Positions 16,907-24,250 of a DNA stretch of 64,000 nt are shown one piece after another. Each line of letters starts with the position of its first letter. Within the stretch, counting starts at the first letter, position 1. The stretch is from UBA4416 sp040387475 (GTDB lineage: Bacteria > Bacteroidota > Bacteroidia > B-17B0 > Aurantibacillaceae): assembly GCA_040387475.1 (NCBI GenBank), contig JAZKDT010000001.1, positions 124,001-188,000 on the forward strand, read 5' to 3'. The translations under genes were made by a program, and so were the position numbers. The notes below the pieces were generated by a model. The model did not search any database. It was not told the DNA's origin and saw only the letters and a list, made by a program, of their open reading frames with translations.

Positions 16907-18340
16907 ATGATGAGAGTACTTTGGCTATGTTTTATATGCTTACTGATAAACCAGTTTTCTTTTGGCCAGCCAGTGGTACAAATCAAATTCAGCAAACCAT
17001 TCGCTATTCTTAAGTTTTTAGAAACAACCAAAGGCGGGCATGCCACATCGGGTACATTTAAACATCAAATAGATACCTCCTTTTTAGGAAAGGATGTTGT
17101 CTTCCAAAAGTTGGTATCTGACTACCAGTCATTGCAGCTTGACTACAATTACGTGAAGCAACAATATCCGTTGGGGAGAAAACACACAACCTCAACCTGG
17201 GATCTTCTGTGTGTTGCGGCCATTTCATCCAATACAAACGAAGAGTTTTTTAACCGCATTATTGGCATCTATCCTAATGTTGACTATTTGAAATTAAAGC
17301 GTGTTGTTACAGCAAGTGAAGTGTATTACGATAAATTTATTTATACAAAATACAAACCTGCAGTAGACGATAAGTTAAGAGAATTGCAGGGCCTAAGTCC
17401 TAAACTGCACGAACTGTTTGAGAAATTTAAAATTTTTTACGGGAGTAGTTGGGATAAATCCATGCCTTTTAATTTAGCTATTTATCCCATTATTGGGCGA
17501 AGCGGGCAAACGACAGCAACCCCGCACGCCAACAGCTTAGAAATGGGAATTCTTACACAGGAAGAAGATGTTTTTGATTTGCTTTCAATTGGCATGCATG
17601 AAGTAAGCCATGTTTTGTTTGAAGAACAGCCGTTAAGTTTGCAACAAGAAATAGACAGTTGTTTCACAGTTACAGTGTCTCCGTTTTCAAAATTTGCATA
17701 TCATTATATGGATGAGGCTTTGGCAACCGCTTTAGGAAACGGATATGCCTATAACGAACTAGCCGGCGAAATGGATTCAGCCGATTGGTATAGCGATTTT
17801 TATATCAATGCTTACGCCAAAGCTATATATCCTTTAACTGAGCAATATGTAAACAATAGAAAACAAATCGACCGAGCTTTTATTTTAAAAGCTATTGAAC
17901 TATTCAAAAAAACTTTTCCAAATGCGCAATATGAATTTGAACCCCGCTTGATGTCTGCTGATATTTATTATGAAGATGATGTAACAAAGGAAATAGATGA
18001 AATAGAATTTACGTTGCATAAAACATTCAGGATATATAATAGTCACACATCCATTCCGATAATTGACAATGTATCATTGGATAATATTAAGAAATCAAAA
18101 GATACGCAAATCTTCATTATTCATAAAAATCAATTGCAAAATTTAGCAAAACTGAAGTTGATCTTTAAAAACCTTGCAACTCTGCCTCCTCATAAAAACA
18201 TGATCATCAGTTTTTTAGAAACGAACGGTCGGCCCGTGATAATCATTGTGGCGGATGATAAAAGCAAAGTACTTGAAGGAATAAAGGCCTTGAAAATACA
18301 AAAAGCAATTGACCCGAAAAAATTATGGGTAACGTTTTAG
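16907..18340 (+). CDS. Exported zincin-like metallopeptidase candidate (477 aa)
   Basis: The signal peptide (RVLWLCFICLLINQFSFGQ) sends it out of the cytoplasm. H231-E-V-S-H235 is an HExxH zinc motif in SIGMHEVSHVLFEE, and a further acidic residue in MDEALATALGNG (E270) sits 34 residues later, the spacing expected for a gluzincin third ligand. The rest (alpha-rich, with TPHANSLEMGILTQEE before the motif) is unfamiliar, and the last 100 residues look like a separate alpha/beta domain. Family assignment is open; the metal site is the only functional clue. The stop abuts the stop of the convergent HAD gene with no spacer. Confidence 0.75.
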   Translation: MMRVLWLCFICLLINQFSFGQPVVQIKFSKPFAILKFLETTKGGHATSGTFKHQIDTSFLGKDVVFQKLVSDYQSLQLDYNYVKQQYPLGRKHTTSTWDLLCVAAISSNTNEEFFNRIIGIYPNVDYLKLKRVVTASEVYYDKFIYTKYKPAVDDKLRELQGLSPKLHELFEKFKIFYGSSWDKSMPFNLAIYPIIGRSGQTTATPHANSLEMGILTQEEDVFDLLSIGMHEVSHVLFEEQPLSLQQEIDSCFTVTVSPFSKFAYHYMDEALATALGNGYAYNELAGEMDSADWYSDFYINAYAKAIYPLTEQYVNNRKQIDRAFILKAIELFKKTFPNAQYEFEPRLMSADIYYEDDVTKEIDEIEFTLHKTFRIYNSHTSIPIIDNVSLDNIKKSKDTQIFIIHKNQLQNLAKLKLIFKNLATLPPHKNMIISFLETNGRPVIIIVADDKSKVLEGIKALKIQKAIDPKKLWVTF

Positions 18341-19048
18341 TTACTGCTGTTTCGATTCAATAATCTCTCCATTGAGTGTAGTAAAATAAAGTGGATTTGT
18401 TGCTCTTCTCAATGCAAGATAATCTTTGTACTCGGAAGAAAAATTTTTGCGGTTTGTAATGGTCTCGTCAAAGTTTCCGTTAAGCCCCATCAAAAGCTCT
18501 GTAGCTTCACGCACAGCATGTTGTCCGCTGGTGGCGCCGGTTGTATAATCAACTAACTTGTTTTTAATGACGTATTCATTTAGTAGCGGGTTCGACTTAC
18601 GGGGTATGTAAATTCTAACGCCACAAATTTCTGCCAAACTTAAATCGAGCACATCATCAAACACAAAACAGATCTGGTGAGGCTTTAAATCGTGCAAGCC
18701 ACATAAATGTTTGGTAGCATCAAGTTTATGTGCAAATTTGGAAAAGGAATAATGAAATCTCTCCCGGTCAACAAATGTAAATGCTGCGGTGTTTTTTTCT
18801 CCGGATATAATTGCTGTTAACGGGATTTGCTTGTTGTTTAAGTAATAAGAAAACCGCACCAGATTGGTTCCCATGCTATCTGCTTCGCTAAAACAACTAT
18901 CCAAATTATGATCCTTACCTGCATCTGTAAAAACGCCATCCCAGTCAAAAACAAAAGCTTTGACTTGTTTTAATTTTTCTATGATCTCCGCTTCAGGTGT
19001 AATAAAACGCCCGCCATTTTCGGTAAACAATTGAGTAATGTGTGACAT
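18341..19048 (-). CDS. HAD-family phosphatase, KdsC-like (235 aa)
   Basis: The catalytic HAD motif FVFDWDGVFTD places the nucleophile at D35 and the acid/base at D37. Motif II is the Ser of IISGEKN, and motif III/IV is the FDDVLDLSLAE acidic pair. The C-terminal SGQHAVREATELL matches the GxGAVRE tail of KDO-8-phosphate phosphatases. It is larger than KdsC (about 170-190 aa): extra segments lie after the motif I loop and at the C-terminus. The canonical GDD is FDD. Function as a sugar-phosphate phosphatase is likely; the substrate is not clear. It lies next to a transaldolase-CBS gene but has its own terminator-promoter boundary. Confidence 0.78.
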   Translation of the reverse strand: MSHITQLFTENGGRFITPEAEIIEKLKQVKAFVFDWDGVFTDAGKDHNLDSCFSEADSMGTNLVRFSYYLNNKQIPLTAIISGEKNTAAFTFVDRERFHYSFSKFAHKLDATKHLCGLHDLKPHQICFVFDDVLDLSLAEICGVRIYIPRKSNPLLNEYVIKNKLVDYTTGATSGQHAVREATELLMGLNGNFDETITNRKNFSSEYKDYLALRRATNPLYFTTLNGEIIESKQQ

Positions 19049-19052
19049 AATA

Positions 19053-19060
19053 CAAATATA
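19053..19060 (-). promoter_or_regulatory. -7 box TATATTTG, 4 nt before the HAD start codon
   Basis: Perfect TAnnTTTG on the minus strand; four bases separate it from the ATG at 19048. It sits directly behind the terminator of the upstream transaldolase gene, so the HAD gene appears to be its own, leaderless or nearly leaderless, unit. Confidence 0.5.
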
Positions 19061-19061
19061 A

Positions 19062-19102
19062 TAAAAACAAAAATGCCATCTACTTGTTTAGTAAATGGCA
19101 TT
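19062..19102 (-). terminator. Intrinsic terminator after transaldolase-CBS
   Basis: Arms 19072-19083 and 19091-19102 form an 8-bp plus 3-bp stem with one internal mismatch around a 7-nt loop; on the minus strand it is followed by a T-rich tail (TTTTTGTTTTTAT). Confidence 0.75.
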
Positions 19103-19124
19103 ATTAATTCAATGGGGTTAAGAA

Positions 19125-20135
19125 CTATCCCTTCATATCCTGAATATCCAACATACCAACCGGTTTCCCGCCTTCTGTTACCACTATAGTATCTACGTTT
19201 GTTTTCTTAAATAAAGCACTGGCGTCGTTTAACAACACATTTCCTTCAATAGTGATTGGCTCTCTATATTCCAGATCAGATAAGTTTTTAGATAAAATAT
19301 CTCTTCCTTTTTCTCCGATCAGTTTTCTTAAGCTGCCATCTGTAAATACACCTTTAATACTGCCATCTGCCTTAGTTACCGTAATGGCACCAAAACCATA
19401 TTCAGTCATTTTAACGATGGCGTCCGTTACCGACGTGTTCTCTGCAACTAAAGGGTTTGTGTTTTTGATAGCTTCTTTCACTTTCACCATCATTAAACGG
19501 GTATCCTGAATAAACTGGTCTGTACCTAAAGTTGTAAAATTATTCTCAGTTAATTGTTTGATTATTTTTAACGGCACAGTGATTGTGTGAACACCAATAT
19601 TAATGGCATTACGAACATGTTCAGCATTACGAACAGATGAGAACATGATCTTTGTATCATATTCATACAAATCAACCGCATCAACACATTGTTGTACTAA
19701 CGCTAAAGCATCATGTCCCTGATCCTGTAAACGACCCACTAACGGGCAAACATAAGTTGCACCCGCTTGCATAGCCATGTAAGCTTGTTGCAAAGTATAT
19801 ACTAAATGCACGTTTACTAAATATCCTTTATCGCGTAACATTTTACAAGCTCTAACGCCTTCTAATGAAACGGGGATTTTAAAAACTGTTTTCTTTGGAT
19901 CTAATCCTAATGCTAACTGACGCTCTGCCTCAGCTAATACTTCTTCAGCACTATTTCCTAAAGCTTCAATTTGAAGCACCGGAACTATTTTACTTAATTT
20001 TACGATAGTACCGTCAATATCTGTAATGCCTTCTTTTTGCATAAAAGTTGGCGTGGTGGTTAATCCGTTTAAGAAGCCTAATTTAAATCCTTCTTCAATT
20101 TCTTTAAGGTTGGCTGAATCTAAGTATAATTCCAT
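19125..20135 (-). CDS. Transaldolase-like protein fused to a CBS domain pair
   Basis: Residues 1-220 are a small (FSA/MipB-type) transaldolase: DSANLKEIEEGF, GLTTTPTFM, and the Schiff-base lysine K86 in FKIPVSLEGVRAC; later SSVRNAEHVRNA and TITVPLKIIKQL complete the fold. Residues about 225-336 are two CBS motifs (AIVKMTEYGFGAITVT, GVFTDGSLRKLI, DASALFKKTNVDTIVV), with the TDGSLRK signature typical of the CBS pair in arabinose-5-phosphate isomerase KdsD. So a regulatory adenylate- or CMP-sugar-type sensor is attached to an aldolase/transaldolase. Whether it acts in the pentose phosphate pathway or in sugar-acid synthesis is not decidable here; pgk lies upstream and a KdsC-like gene downstream. 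Confidence 0.9.
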   Translation of the reverse strand: MELYLDSANLKEIEEGFKLGFLNGLTTTPTFMQKEGITDIDGTIVKLSKIVPVLQIEALGNSAEEVLAEAERQLALGLDPKKTVFKIPVSLEGVRACKMLRDKGYLVNVHLVYTLQQAYMAMQAGATYVCPLVGRLQDQGHDALALVQQCVDAVDLYEYDTKIMFSSVRNAEHVRNAINIGVHTITVPLKIIKQLTENNFTTLGTDQFIQDTRLMMVKVKEAIKNTNPLVAENTSVTDAIVKMTEYGFGAITVTKADGSIKGVFTDGSLRKLIGEKGRDILSKNLSDLEYREPITIEGNVLLNDASALFKKTNVDTIVVTEGGKPVGMLDIQDMKG

Positions 20136-20158
20136 TTTTTACGTTTTTTAATAAGACT

Positions 20159-20166
20159 CAAATATA
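20159..20166 (-). promoter_or_regulatory. -7 box TATATTTG upstream of transaldolase-CBS
   Basis: Perfect TAnnTTTG on the minus strand, 23 nt before the ATG at 20135, directly downstream of the inverted repeat at 20182-20243. Confidence 0.5.
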
Positions 20167-20181
20167 CATTTTTATAATTAC

Positions 20182-20243
20182 GAATCCGTACGAATATACG
20201 AATCAGTATTAACAACCTTTGGTTGGTATATTCGTGCGGATTC
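20182..20243. repeat. Imperfect 18-bp inverted repeat between pgk and transaldolase-CBS
   Basis: Left arm 20182-20199 (GAATCCGTACGAATATAC) and right arm 20226-20243 (GTATATTCGTGCGGATTC) are complementary at 17 of 18 positions. The 26-nt spacer itself holds AACC-TTT-GGTT. The TACGAAT word also recurs three times at about 8-9 bp steps in the left half. It lacks a T-run, so it may be a repeat element, an operator, or a processing hairpin rather than a terminator. Confidence 0.7.
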
Positions 20244-20263
20244 ACAAATCAAATCTTTTATAA

Positions 20264-21457
20264 TTACTGTTCTACAGCACGCACCCCAGGCAGGCTTCCC
20301 TGCTCTATGTATTCCAATAATGCACCTCCACCGGTACTTACATAACTTACCTGGCCAGCCAGGTCATATTTGTTAATGGCTGCCACACTGTCGCCACCAC
20401 CTATTAATGAAAAAGCACCTTTTTTAGTTGCCTCCGCGATGGCAAGTGCCACCTCTTTTGTTCCCTTCTCAAAGCTACTCATTTCAAATACGCCCATTGG
20501 GCCATTCCACAAAATAGTTTTTGAGTTTTTGATCACGTCACTGTATGTTTTGATCGTATCGGTGCTGATGTCCAATCCCATCCAACCATTAGGAATGGAG
20601 TTGATATTACATTCCTGCTTGTTGGCTTCATTCGCAAAATTATCTGCAATAACTGCATCAGTGGGAATGTACAAATTCACGCCTTTAGCTTTTGCTTTCT
20701 CCAACAATTCTTTAGCAAGCTCCAGTTTGTCATCTTCGCATAGCGATTTACCAATAGTGCCGCCCATTGCCTTTACAAAAGTAAAAGCCATGCCTCCGCC
20801 AATTAAAATATTATTGGCTTTACCCATTAGTTGTTCAATGATAAGGATCTTATCACTTACTTTTGCGCCTCCAACAATAGCAGTAAATGGTGCTTCTGCA
20901 CCGTTAATTACTTTATCAATGCTAGCCACTTCGTTAGCCATCACGTATCCAAAGCTTTTTGCATCATTATTAAAAAATTGTGCGATAACCGCGGTAGAAG
21001 CATGAGAACGGTGTGCTGTTCCAAAAGCATCATTTACATATATATCACCGTGTTTACTTAGTTTTTTTGCAAAATCCTTATCGCCTTTTTCTTCTTCTTT
21101 GTAAAAACGTAAATTTTCTAATAACAACACCTGTCCTGGCTTTAAAGCGGCTGATTTTCCGTAAGCATCATCACTAATGCAATCTTCGGCAAACAACACT
21201 TCGGTGCCTGTTAATTTACTTACTGCGTTCACAATATGTTTTAGAGAATATTTATTAGTTGGTCCCTCTTTTGGACGACCCAAATGCGACATTAAAATAA
21301 CACTTCCTCCTTTTTCCAGAATTTTTTTTATGGTTGGAACTGCTGCTCTGATACGTGTATCATCAGTTACTTCAAATGCGTCGTTCAATGGTACATTAAA
21401 ATCTACGCGAACTAATGCGCGTTTGTTTTCCAAATTCAGGGTGTCAATTGTTTTCAT
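20264..21457 (-). CDS. pgk: Phosphoglycerate kinase
   Basis: Glycolytic enzyme making ATP from 1,3-bisphosphoglycerate. RVDFNVPL near residue 17, SHLGRPKEG, LLENLRFY, the FGTAHRSHAS segment, IVGGAKVSDK and the C-terminal GGGDSVAAINK are all present and in order; 397 aa is the normal length. Pgk lies upstream of the transaldolase-CBS gene on the same strand, with a 128-bp spacer containing an inverted repeat. Start codon at 21457 gives the usual MKTIDTLNLENKRALVRVDF beginning. Confidence 0.97.
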   Translation of the reverse strand: MKTIDTLNLENKRALVRVDFNVPLNDAFEVTDDTRIRAAVPTIKKILEKGGSVILMSHLGRPKEGPTNKYSLKHIVNAVSKLTGTEVLFAEDCISDDAYGKSAALKPGQVLLLENLRFYKEEEKGDKDFAKKLSKHGDIYVNDAFGTAHRSHASTAVIAQFFNNDAKSFGYVMANEVASIDKVINGAEAPFTAIVGGAKVSDKILIIEQLMGKANNILIGGGMAFTFVKAMGGTIGKSLCEDDKLELAKELLEKAKAKGVNLYIPTDAVIADNFANEANKQECNINSIPNGWMGLDISTDTIKTYSDVIKNSKTILWNGPMGVFEMSSFEKGTKEVALAIAEATKKGAFSLIGGGDSVAAINKYDLAGQVSYVSTGGGALLEYIEQGSLPGVRAVEQ

Positions 21458-21542
21458 ACGAACGTATCTTTTTGTTTAGTATTGTAATTTTTGCCTGCAA
21501 ATTTAACCTAATTACTAAAATAATAATTCATTATCTTTAATT

Positions 21543-22271
21543 ATGTTTTTAAGGGGTTTGATAATATGCTGTATTCTTCTTTCTAAAGCACTCGACGGCT
21601 TTACGGTTAAAACTATGGCGCATGGCGATTGGGAAGATCCCGCCATCTGGAGCAATAATCAGGTTCCGGTAAATCCTGATTCCATCATCGTTTATCATTA
21701 CATGGTCATTCATCAAAACCTAACCATCACTTCTCCCACTGTATTGTTTATTGATACATTAGGAACTATTTGTGGTGATTATTTATTAGAAACCATGTGC
21801 GGCGCTTCGTTTATCAATTACGGACATTTATTTTTGAACCGGATAAAAACAAGGGCTGGTTTAAATTACCATTATATAGCTTGCAAAAACTCTCTTATTC
21901 TTAACGGCTGCTCGCCGGGGGGCGGTTACTACAATAATCTTCCTCCTCACGGATCAACGTATGTTTGGCCACCGGTATTATGTAAGACGCAGGATACGAA
22001 TTGGGAACTTGGAAACCAAATAGGGTTATTGGAACTCGAAAAAAATGGTCTGAAGATTTATCCCAATCCGATAATTAACGAGCCCTTGTACCTTATAACG
22101 TTGAGCAATACAAAAATGCGCTTAACGGACATTATGGGTAATGAGCTACAACAGGAAGTTTTTGAAAATAAAACCAGTGTAGATTTTTCTAAGTTCCCCA
22201 CAGGCATTTATTTTCTGGAGATTGAGATTGATGGAAAGAAATCTGTACGAAAAATTGTAAAGTCAGATTAG
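21543..22271 (+). CDS. T9SS type A sorting-domain protein (242 aa)
   Basis: A signal peptide is followed by a beta-helix-like region typical of Bacteroidota surface proteins (GDWEDPAIWSNNQVPVNPDS) and four Cys residues in the central part. The last ~75 residues are a T9SS type A sorting domain: KIYPNPI, an MRLTDIMGNELQ-like strand, and FPTGIYFLEIEIDGKKSVRKIVK. It should be secreted across the outer membrane and anchored or released. Substrate or ligand unknown. TATCTTTA (a TAnnTTTA variant of the -7 box) ends three bases before the ATG. The stop is 2 nt from the convergent lipoprotein gene. Confidence 0.85.
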   Translation: MFLRGLIICCILLSKALDGFTVKTMAHGDWEDPAIWSNNQVPVNPDSIIVYHYMVIHQNLTITSPTVLFIDTLGTICGDYLLETMCGASFINYGHLFLNRIKTRAGLNYHYIACKNSLILNGCSPGGGYYNNLPPHGSTYVWPPVLCKTQDTNWELGNQIGLLELEKNGLKIYPNPIINEPLYLITLSNTKMRLTDIMGNELQQEVFENKTSVDFSKFPTGIYFLEIEIDGKKSVRKIVKSD

Positions 22272-22273
22272 AC

Positions 22274-22726
22274 TTATTTTTTGGGGATATCCTTAAACTG
22301 TCCGCCAATGGTACTGGCAATACCACCTCCACTGCTTGTAAATGTGCCTGACATTTTGTTGTTAGCATTTGAAGTAATATTTATAGAACCTCCGGTTGCA
22401 CTATAAGACCCCAGTGGTTCAATATAGGTTACTGTGTTGGAGGCGCCATTAAAAGTATACACACCTGATGTTTGAGCACTTGTTTTTATGATGATACGAT
22501 TGTTCATTCCCTGGTAATAGGCAATGATAATTTTGGAGGCAGGAAAAAAGAAAGCTGAATCAGCAGTAATGGTTGCACCGCTGTTTTTAGTGTAAGTAAA
22601 TCCAACCGGCTCTATTGAGCCGCCCACCGGGCAAGTGCTACAGGAATCACTTTCATCTTCTTTTTTACATGATACAATAAGTATCGAAAAAAACAAGGTA
22701 GTTAAGAACAGTTTAAGCTTTGCCAT
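22274..22726 (-). CDS. Small putative lipoprotein (150 aa)
   Basis: The lipobox ILIVSC followed by KKEDESDSC gives a lipidated Cys near residue 20 and an acidic tether with a CSTC pair. The remaining ~110 residues are Gly/Ser/Thr/Asn-rich and probably a small beta-sandwich or barrel-like fold (e.g. TSGVYTFNGASNTVTY, MSGTFTSSGGGIAS). No family recognised. It starts 4 nt downstream of the SPOR-protein gene and is most likely in one transcript with it. Confidence 0.75.
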   Translation of the reverse strand: MAKLKLFLTTLFFSILIVSCKKEDESDSCSTCPVGGSIEPVGFTYTKNSGATITADSAFFFPASKIIIAYYQGMNNRIIIKTSAQTSGVYTFNGASNTVTYIEPLGSYSATGGSINITSNANNKMSGTFTSSGGGIASTIGGQFKDIPKK

Positions 22727-22730
22727 ACCA

Positions 22731-23132
22731 CTAATTTAATTTCAATGGTCGGATTTTACTTTTAACTATAAAAGCATAGGGATAATTTTCTCTGATCTTT
22801 TTCAAGGCCTCATAAGCATCCAGCTTAGTTTTATAATCGCCTACCGTTATAACAAAATTTGGTTGCTGGTAATCAATATACGGAGTGATATCAGCATATT
22901 TATTATTAAATTTTGCTTTTACTTCTTCCGCTTTTGTTCTATCAGCACTAAAATGAATTTTTACGCGGTAGCCGTCGCTTTCGCCATTGGTTCGTTTGTG
23001 ATATTCCGCTTTTTTTTCCTGAAGCGCTTTTACTTTTAAGGCCGTTTGAATTGTATTGTCATTTGAATTACCCTGGGAAAAAAGGAGCGACAGATTCCAA
23101 CAAATAAATATGACTGATAAAATATATCTCAC
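22731..23132 (-). CDS. SPOR-domain protein (133 aa)
   Basis: Signal peptide followed by a Lys/Glu helix and a C-terminal SPOR domain (about residues 55-130): GYRVKIHFSADRTKAEEVKAKF, then VITVGDYKTKLDAYEALKKIRENYPYAFIV. SPOR domains bind denuded peptidoglycan glycans at division sites; in Bacteroidota small exported SPOR proteins are common but their partners are not known. I use the GTG start at 23132 since it begins the signal peptide (RYILSVIFICWNLSLLFSQ) and a -7 box sits 4 nt before it. Confidence 0.85.
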   Translation of the reverse strand: MRYILSVIFICWNLSLLFSQGNSNDNTIQTALKVKALQEKKAEYHKRTNGESDGYRVKIHFSADRTKAEEVKAKFNNKYADITPYIDYQQPNFVITVGDYKTKLDAYEALKKIRENYPYAFIVKSKIRPLKLN

Positions 23133-23136
23133 AAAA

Positions 23137-23144
23137 CAAAAGTA
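23137..23144 (-). promoter_or_regulatory. -7 box TACTTTTG, 4 nt before a GTG start
   Basis: Perfect TAnnTTTG on the minus strand, separated by TTTT from the GTG start of the SPOR gene at 23132. It supports the GTG as the true start and suggests a leaderless message. Confidence 0.5.
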
Positions 23145-23193
23145 TGCAATTTGCCTTAATAGTTTGTATATTTAATAACATATAAGTTGCTTT

Positions 23194-24144
23194 ATGTATC
23201 TAAACCAGCGCCAAAAAAATATAAATCAACTTTTTATAGCGCTATTCTGTATTACCGTCAATGCTTCCGGGCAATTTAAAAATTTTGGTTCCGCCGCGAA
23301 AACAAAGCCTGAGCCTACTTACTTTTTTAGTGTGTACGCATATTACGATGTTGTGAGAGAGTACGGCCTGGGATTTCAATATCAATGTAATAATAAATAC
23401 AATGTAGATTTTTCTGTCTCTAAAATATATCCTTATGGTTGTTTATATGAAAAAATATCTCAATGGGATTACTATGATTTCCAGGGTTATGGCTTTAAGT
23501 TTAACCCCAAATTTATGTTTGGTCGCATAAACAAAATGTACGTGGGATTAAACTTATCCTACGAGCAATTGTCGCATGATACTGTGCGCGTTTATAACTA
23601 TAATGGCCGCGGAACTGAATACTATTATACGTTAAGTAAAAGCAAAGGCGTTGGATTCACTGTTGGCGTTACGGTTGGAAACAAAATCAGGTTCAATTTC
23701 TTATTTATGGAGCCGTTTATTTCTTTAGGGTTAACCGAAACGCATACTAAAAATACGGATTATGCTACTACCTCAAACAGACTAAATCTTTGGAAACAAT
23801 ACCCTTACTCTTATTCTCAAAGTAAAGCGTTTTTTTATACAACTATTGGCCTAAAACTTGGTCTTTCTTTTAAAAAGAGTAAAAAACATGCCGCTATTGA
23901 TAAGAAATTTGACGACGTTTATATTCCTAAAACAACTCTTTTGAAAACTTATTTTAAGTCCGTAAATTTTAAAGATCGAAGCCTCCAAAAAGACACGCGT
24001 AGGGCCTATGCCAGATACAAAGGATTAAATAGAAACGCCCTTTTTAGTTATAGACGATATTACGCAGACACGACTTTGTTTTATAAAAAAATAGACTTTT
24101 TATTTCAACGAATAGATAGTTTGATAATTAAGGGTCAGAAATAA
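23194..24144 (+). CDS. Exported, probable outer-membrane barrel protein (316 aa)
   Basis: The N-terminal segment NINQLFIALFCITVNASGQ is a signal peptide. The first ~210 mature residues are Tyr/Phe/Gly-rich with alternating strands (VYAYYDVVREYGLGFQYQ, FGRINKMYVGLNLSYEQL, GVGFTVGVTVGNKIRF, AFFYTTIGLKLGLSF) as in small outer-membrane beta-barrels. The last ~95 residues form a basic tail (KKSKKHAAIDKK, RYKGLNRNALFSYRRYY) unlike a barrel. No family is recognised. It is divergent from the SPOR/lipoprotein pair. Confidence 0.68.
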   Translation: MYLNQRQKNINQLFIALFCITVNASGQFKNFGSAAKTKPEPTYFFSVYAYYDVVREYGLGFQYQCNNKYNVDFSVSKIYPYGCLYEKISQWDYYDFQGYGFKFNPKFMFGRINKMYVGLNLSYEQLSHDTVRVYNYNGRGTEYYYTLSKSKGVGFTVGVTVGNKIRFNFLFMEPFISLGLTETHTKNTDYATTSNRLNLWKQYPYSYSQSKAFFYTTIGLKLGLSFKKSKKHAAIDKKFDDVYIPKTTLLKTYFKSVNFKDRSLQKDTRRAYARYKGLNRNALFSYRRYYADTTLFYKKIDFLFQRIDSLIIKGQK

Positions 24145-24173
24145 TTGTTTTGCCTGATTTATTTCAAAAATAA

Positions 24174-24237
24174 TAGCCCTTTTAGGCTAATATTTAGCCC
24201 TGTTTTCCATTAAAATACTTAAATTAGCCCTGTTTTT
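24174..24237 (+). promoter_or_regulatory. Three direct repeats (TAGCCCT) upstream of sucA
   Basis: TAGCCCT occurs at 24174, 24195 and 24225; the last two are part of the longer TTAGCCCTGTTTT. The spacings of 21 and 30 bp are close to two and three helical turns, so the copies lie on one DNA face. The last copy ends 13 nt before the sucA start codon. A repressor or activator operator cluster is a reasonable guess; no known site is matched. Confidence 0.5.
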
Positions 24238-24250
24238 AACGAAAACTAAA

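Noticed and set aside
20370..21005. Long open frame (211 codons) on the plus strand inside pgk
   Set aside because: It mirrors the codon structure of pgk on the other strand and has no start context or recognisable product.
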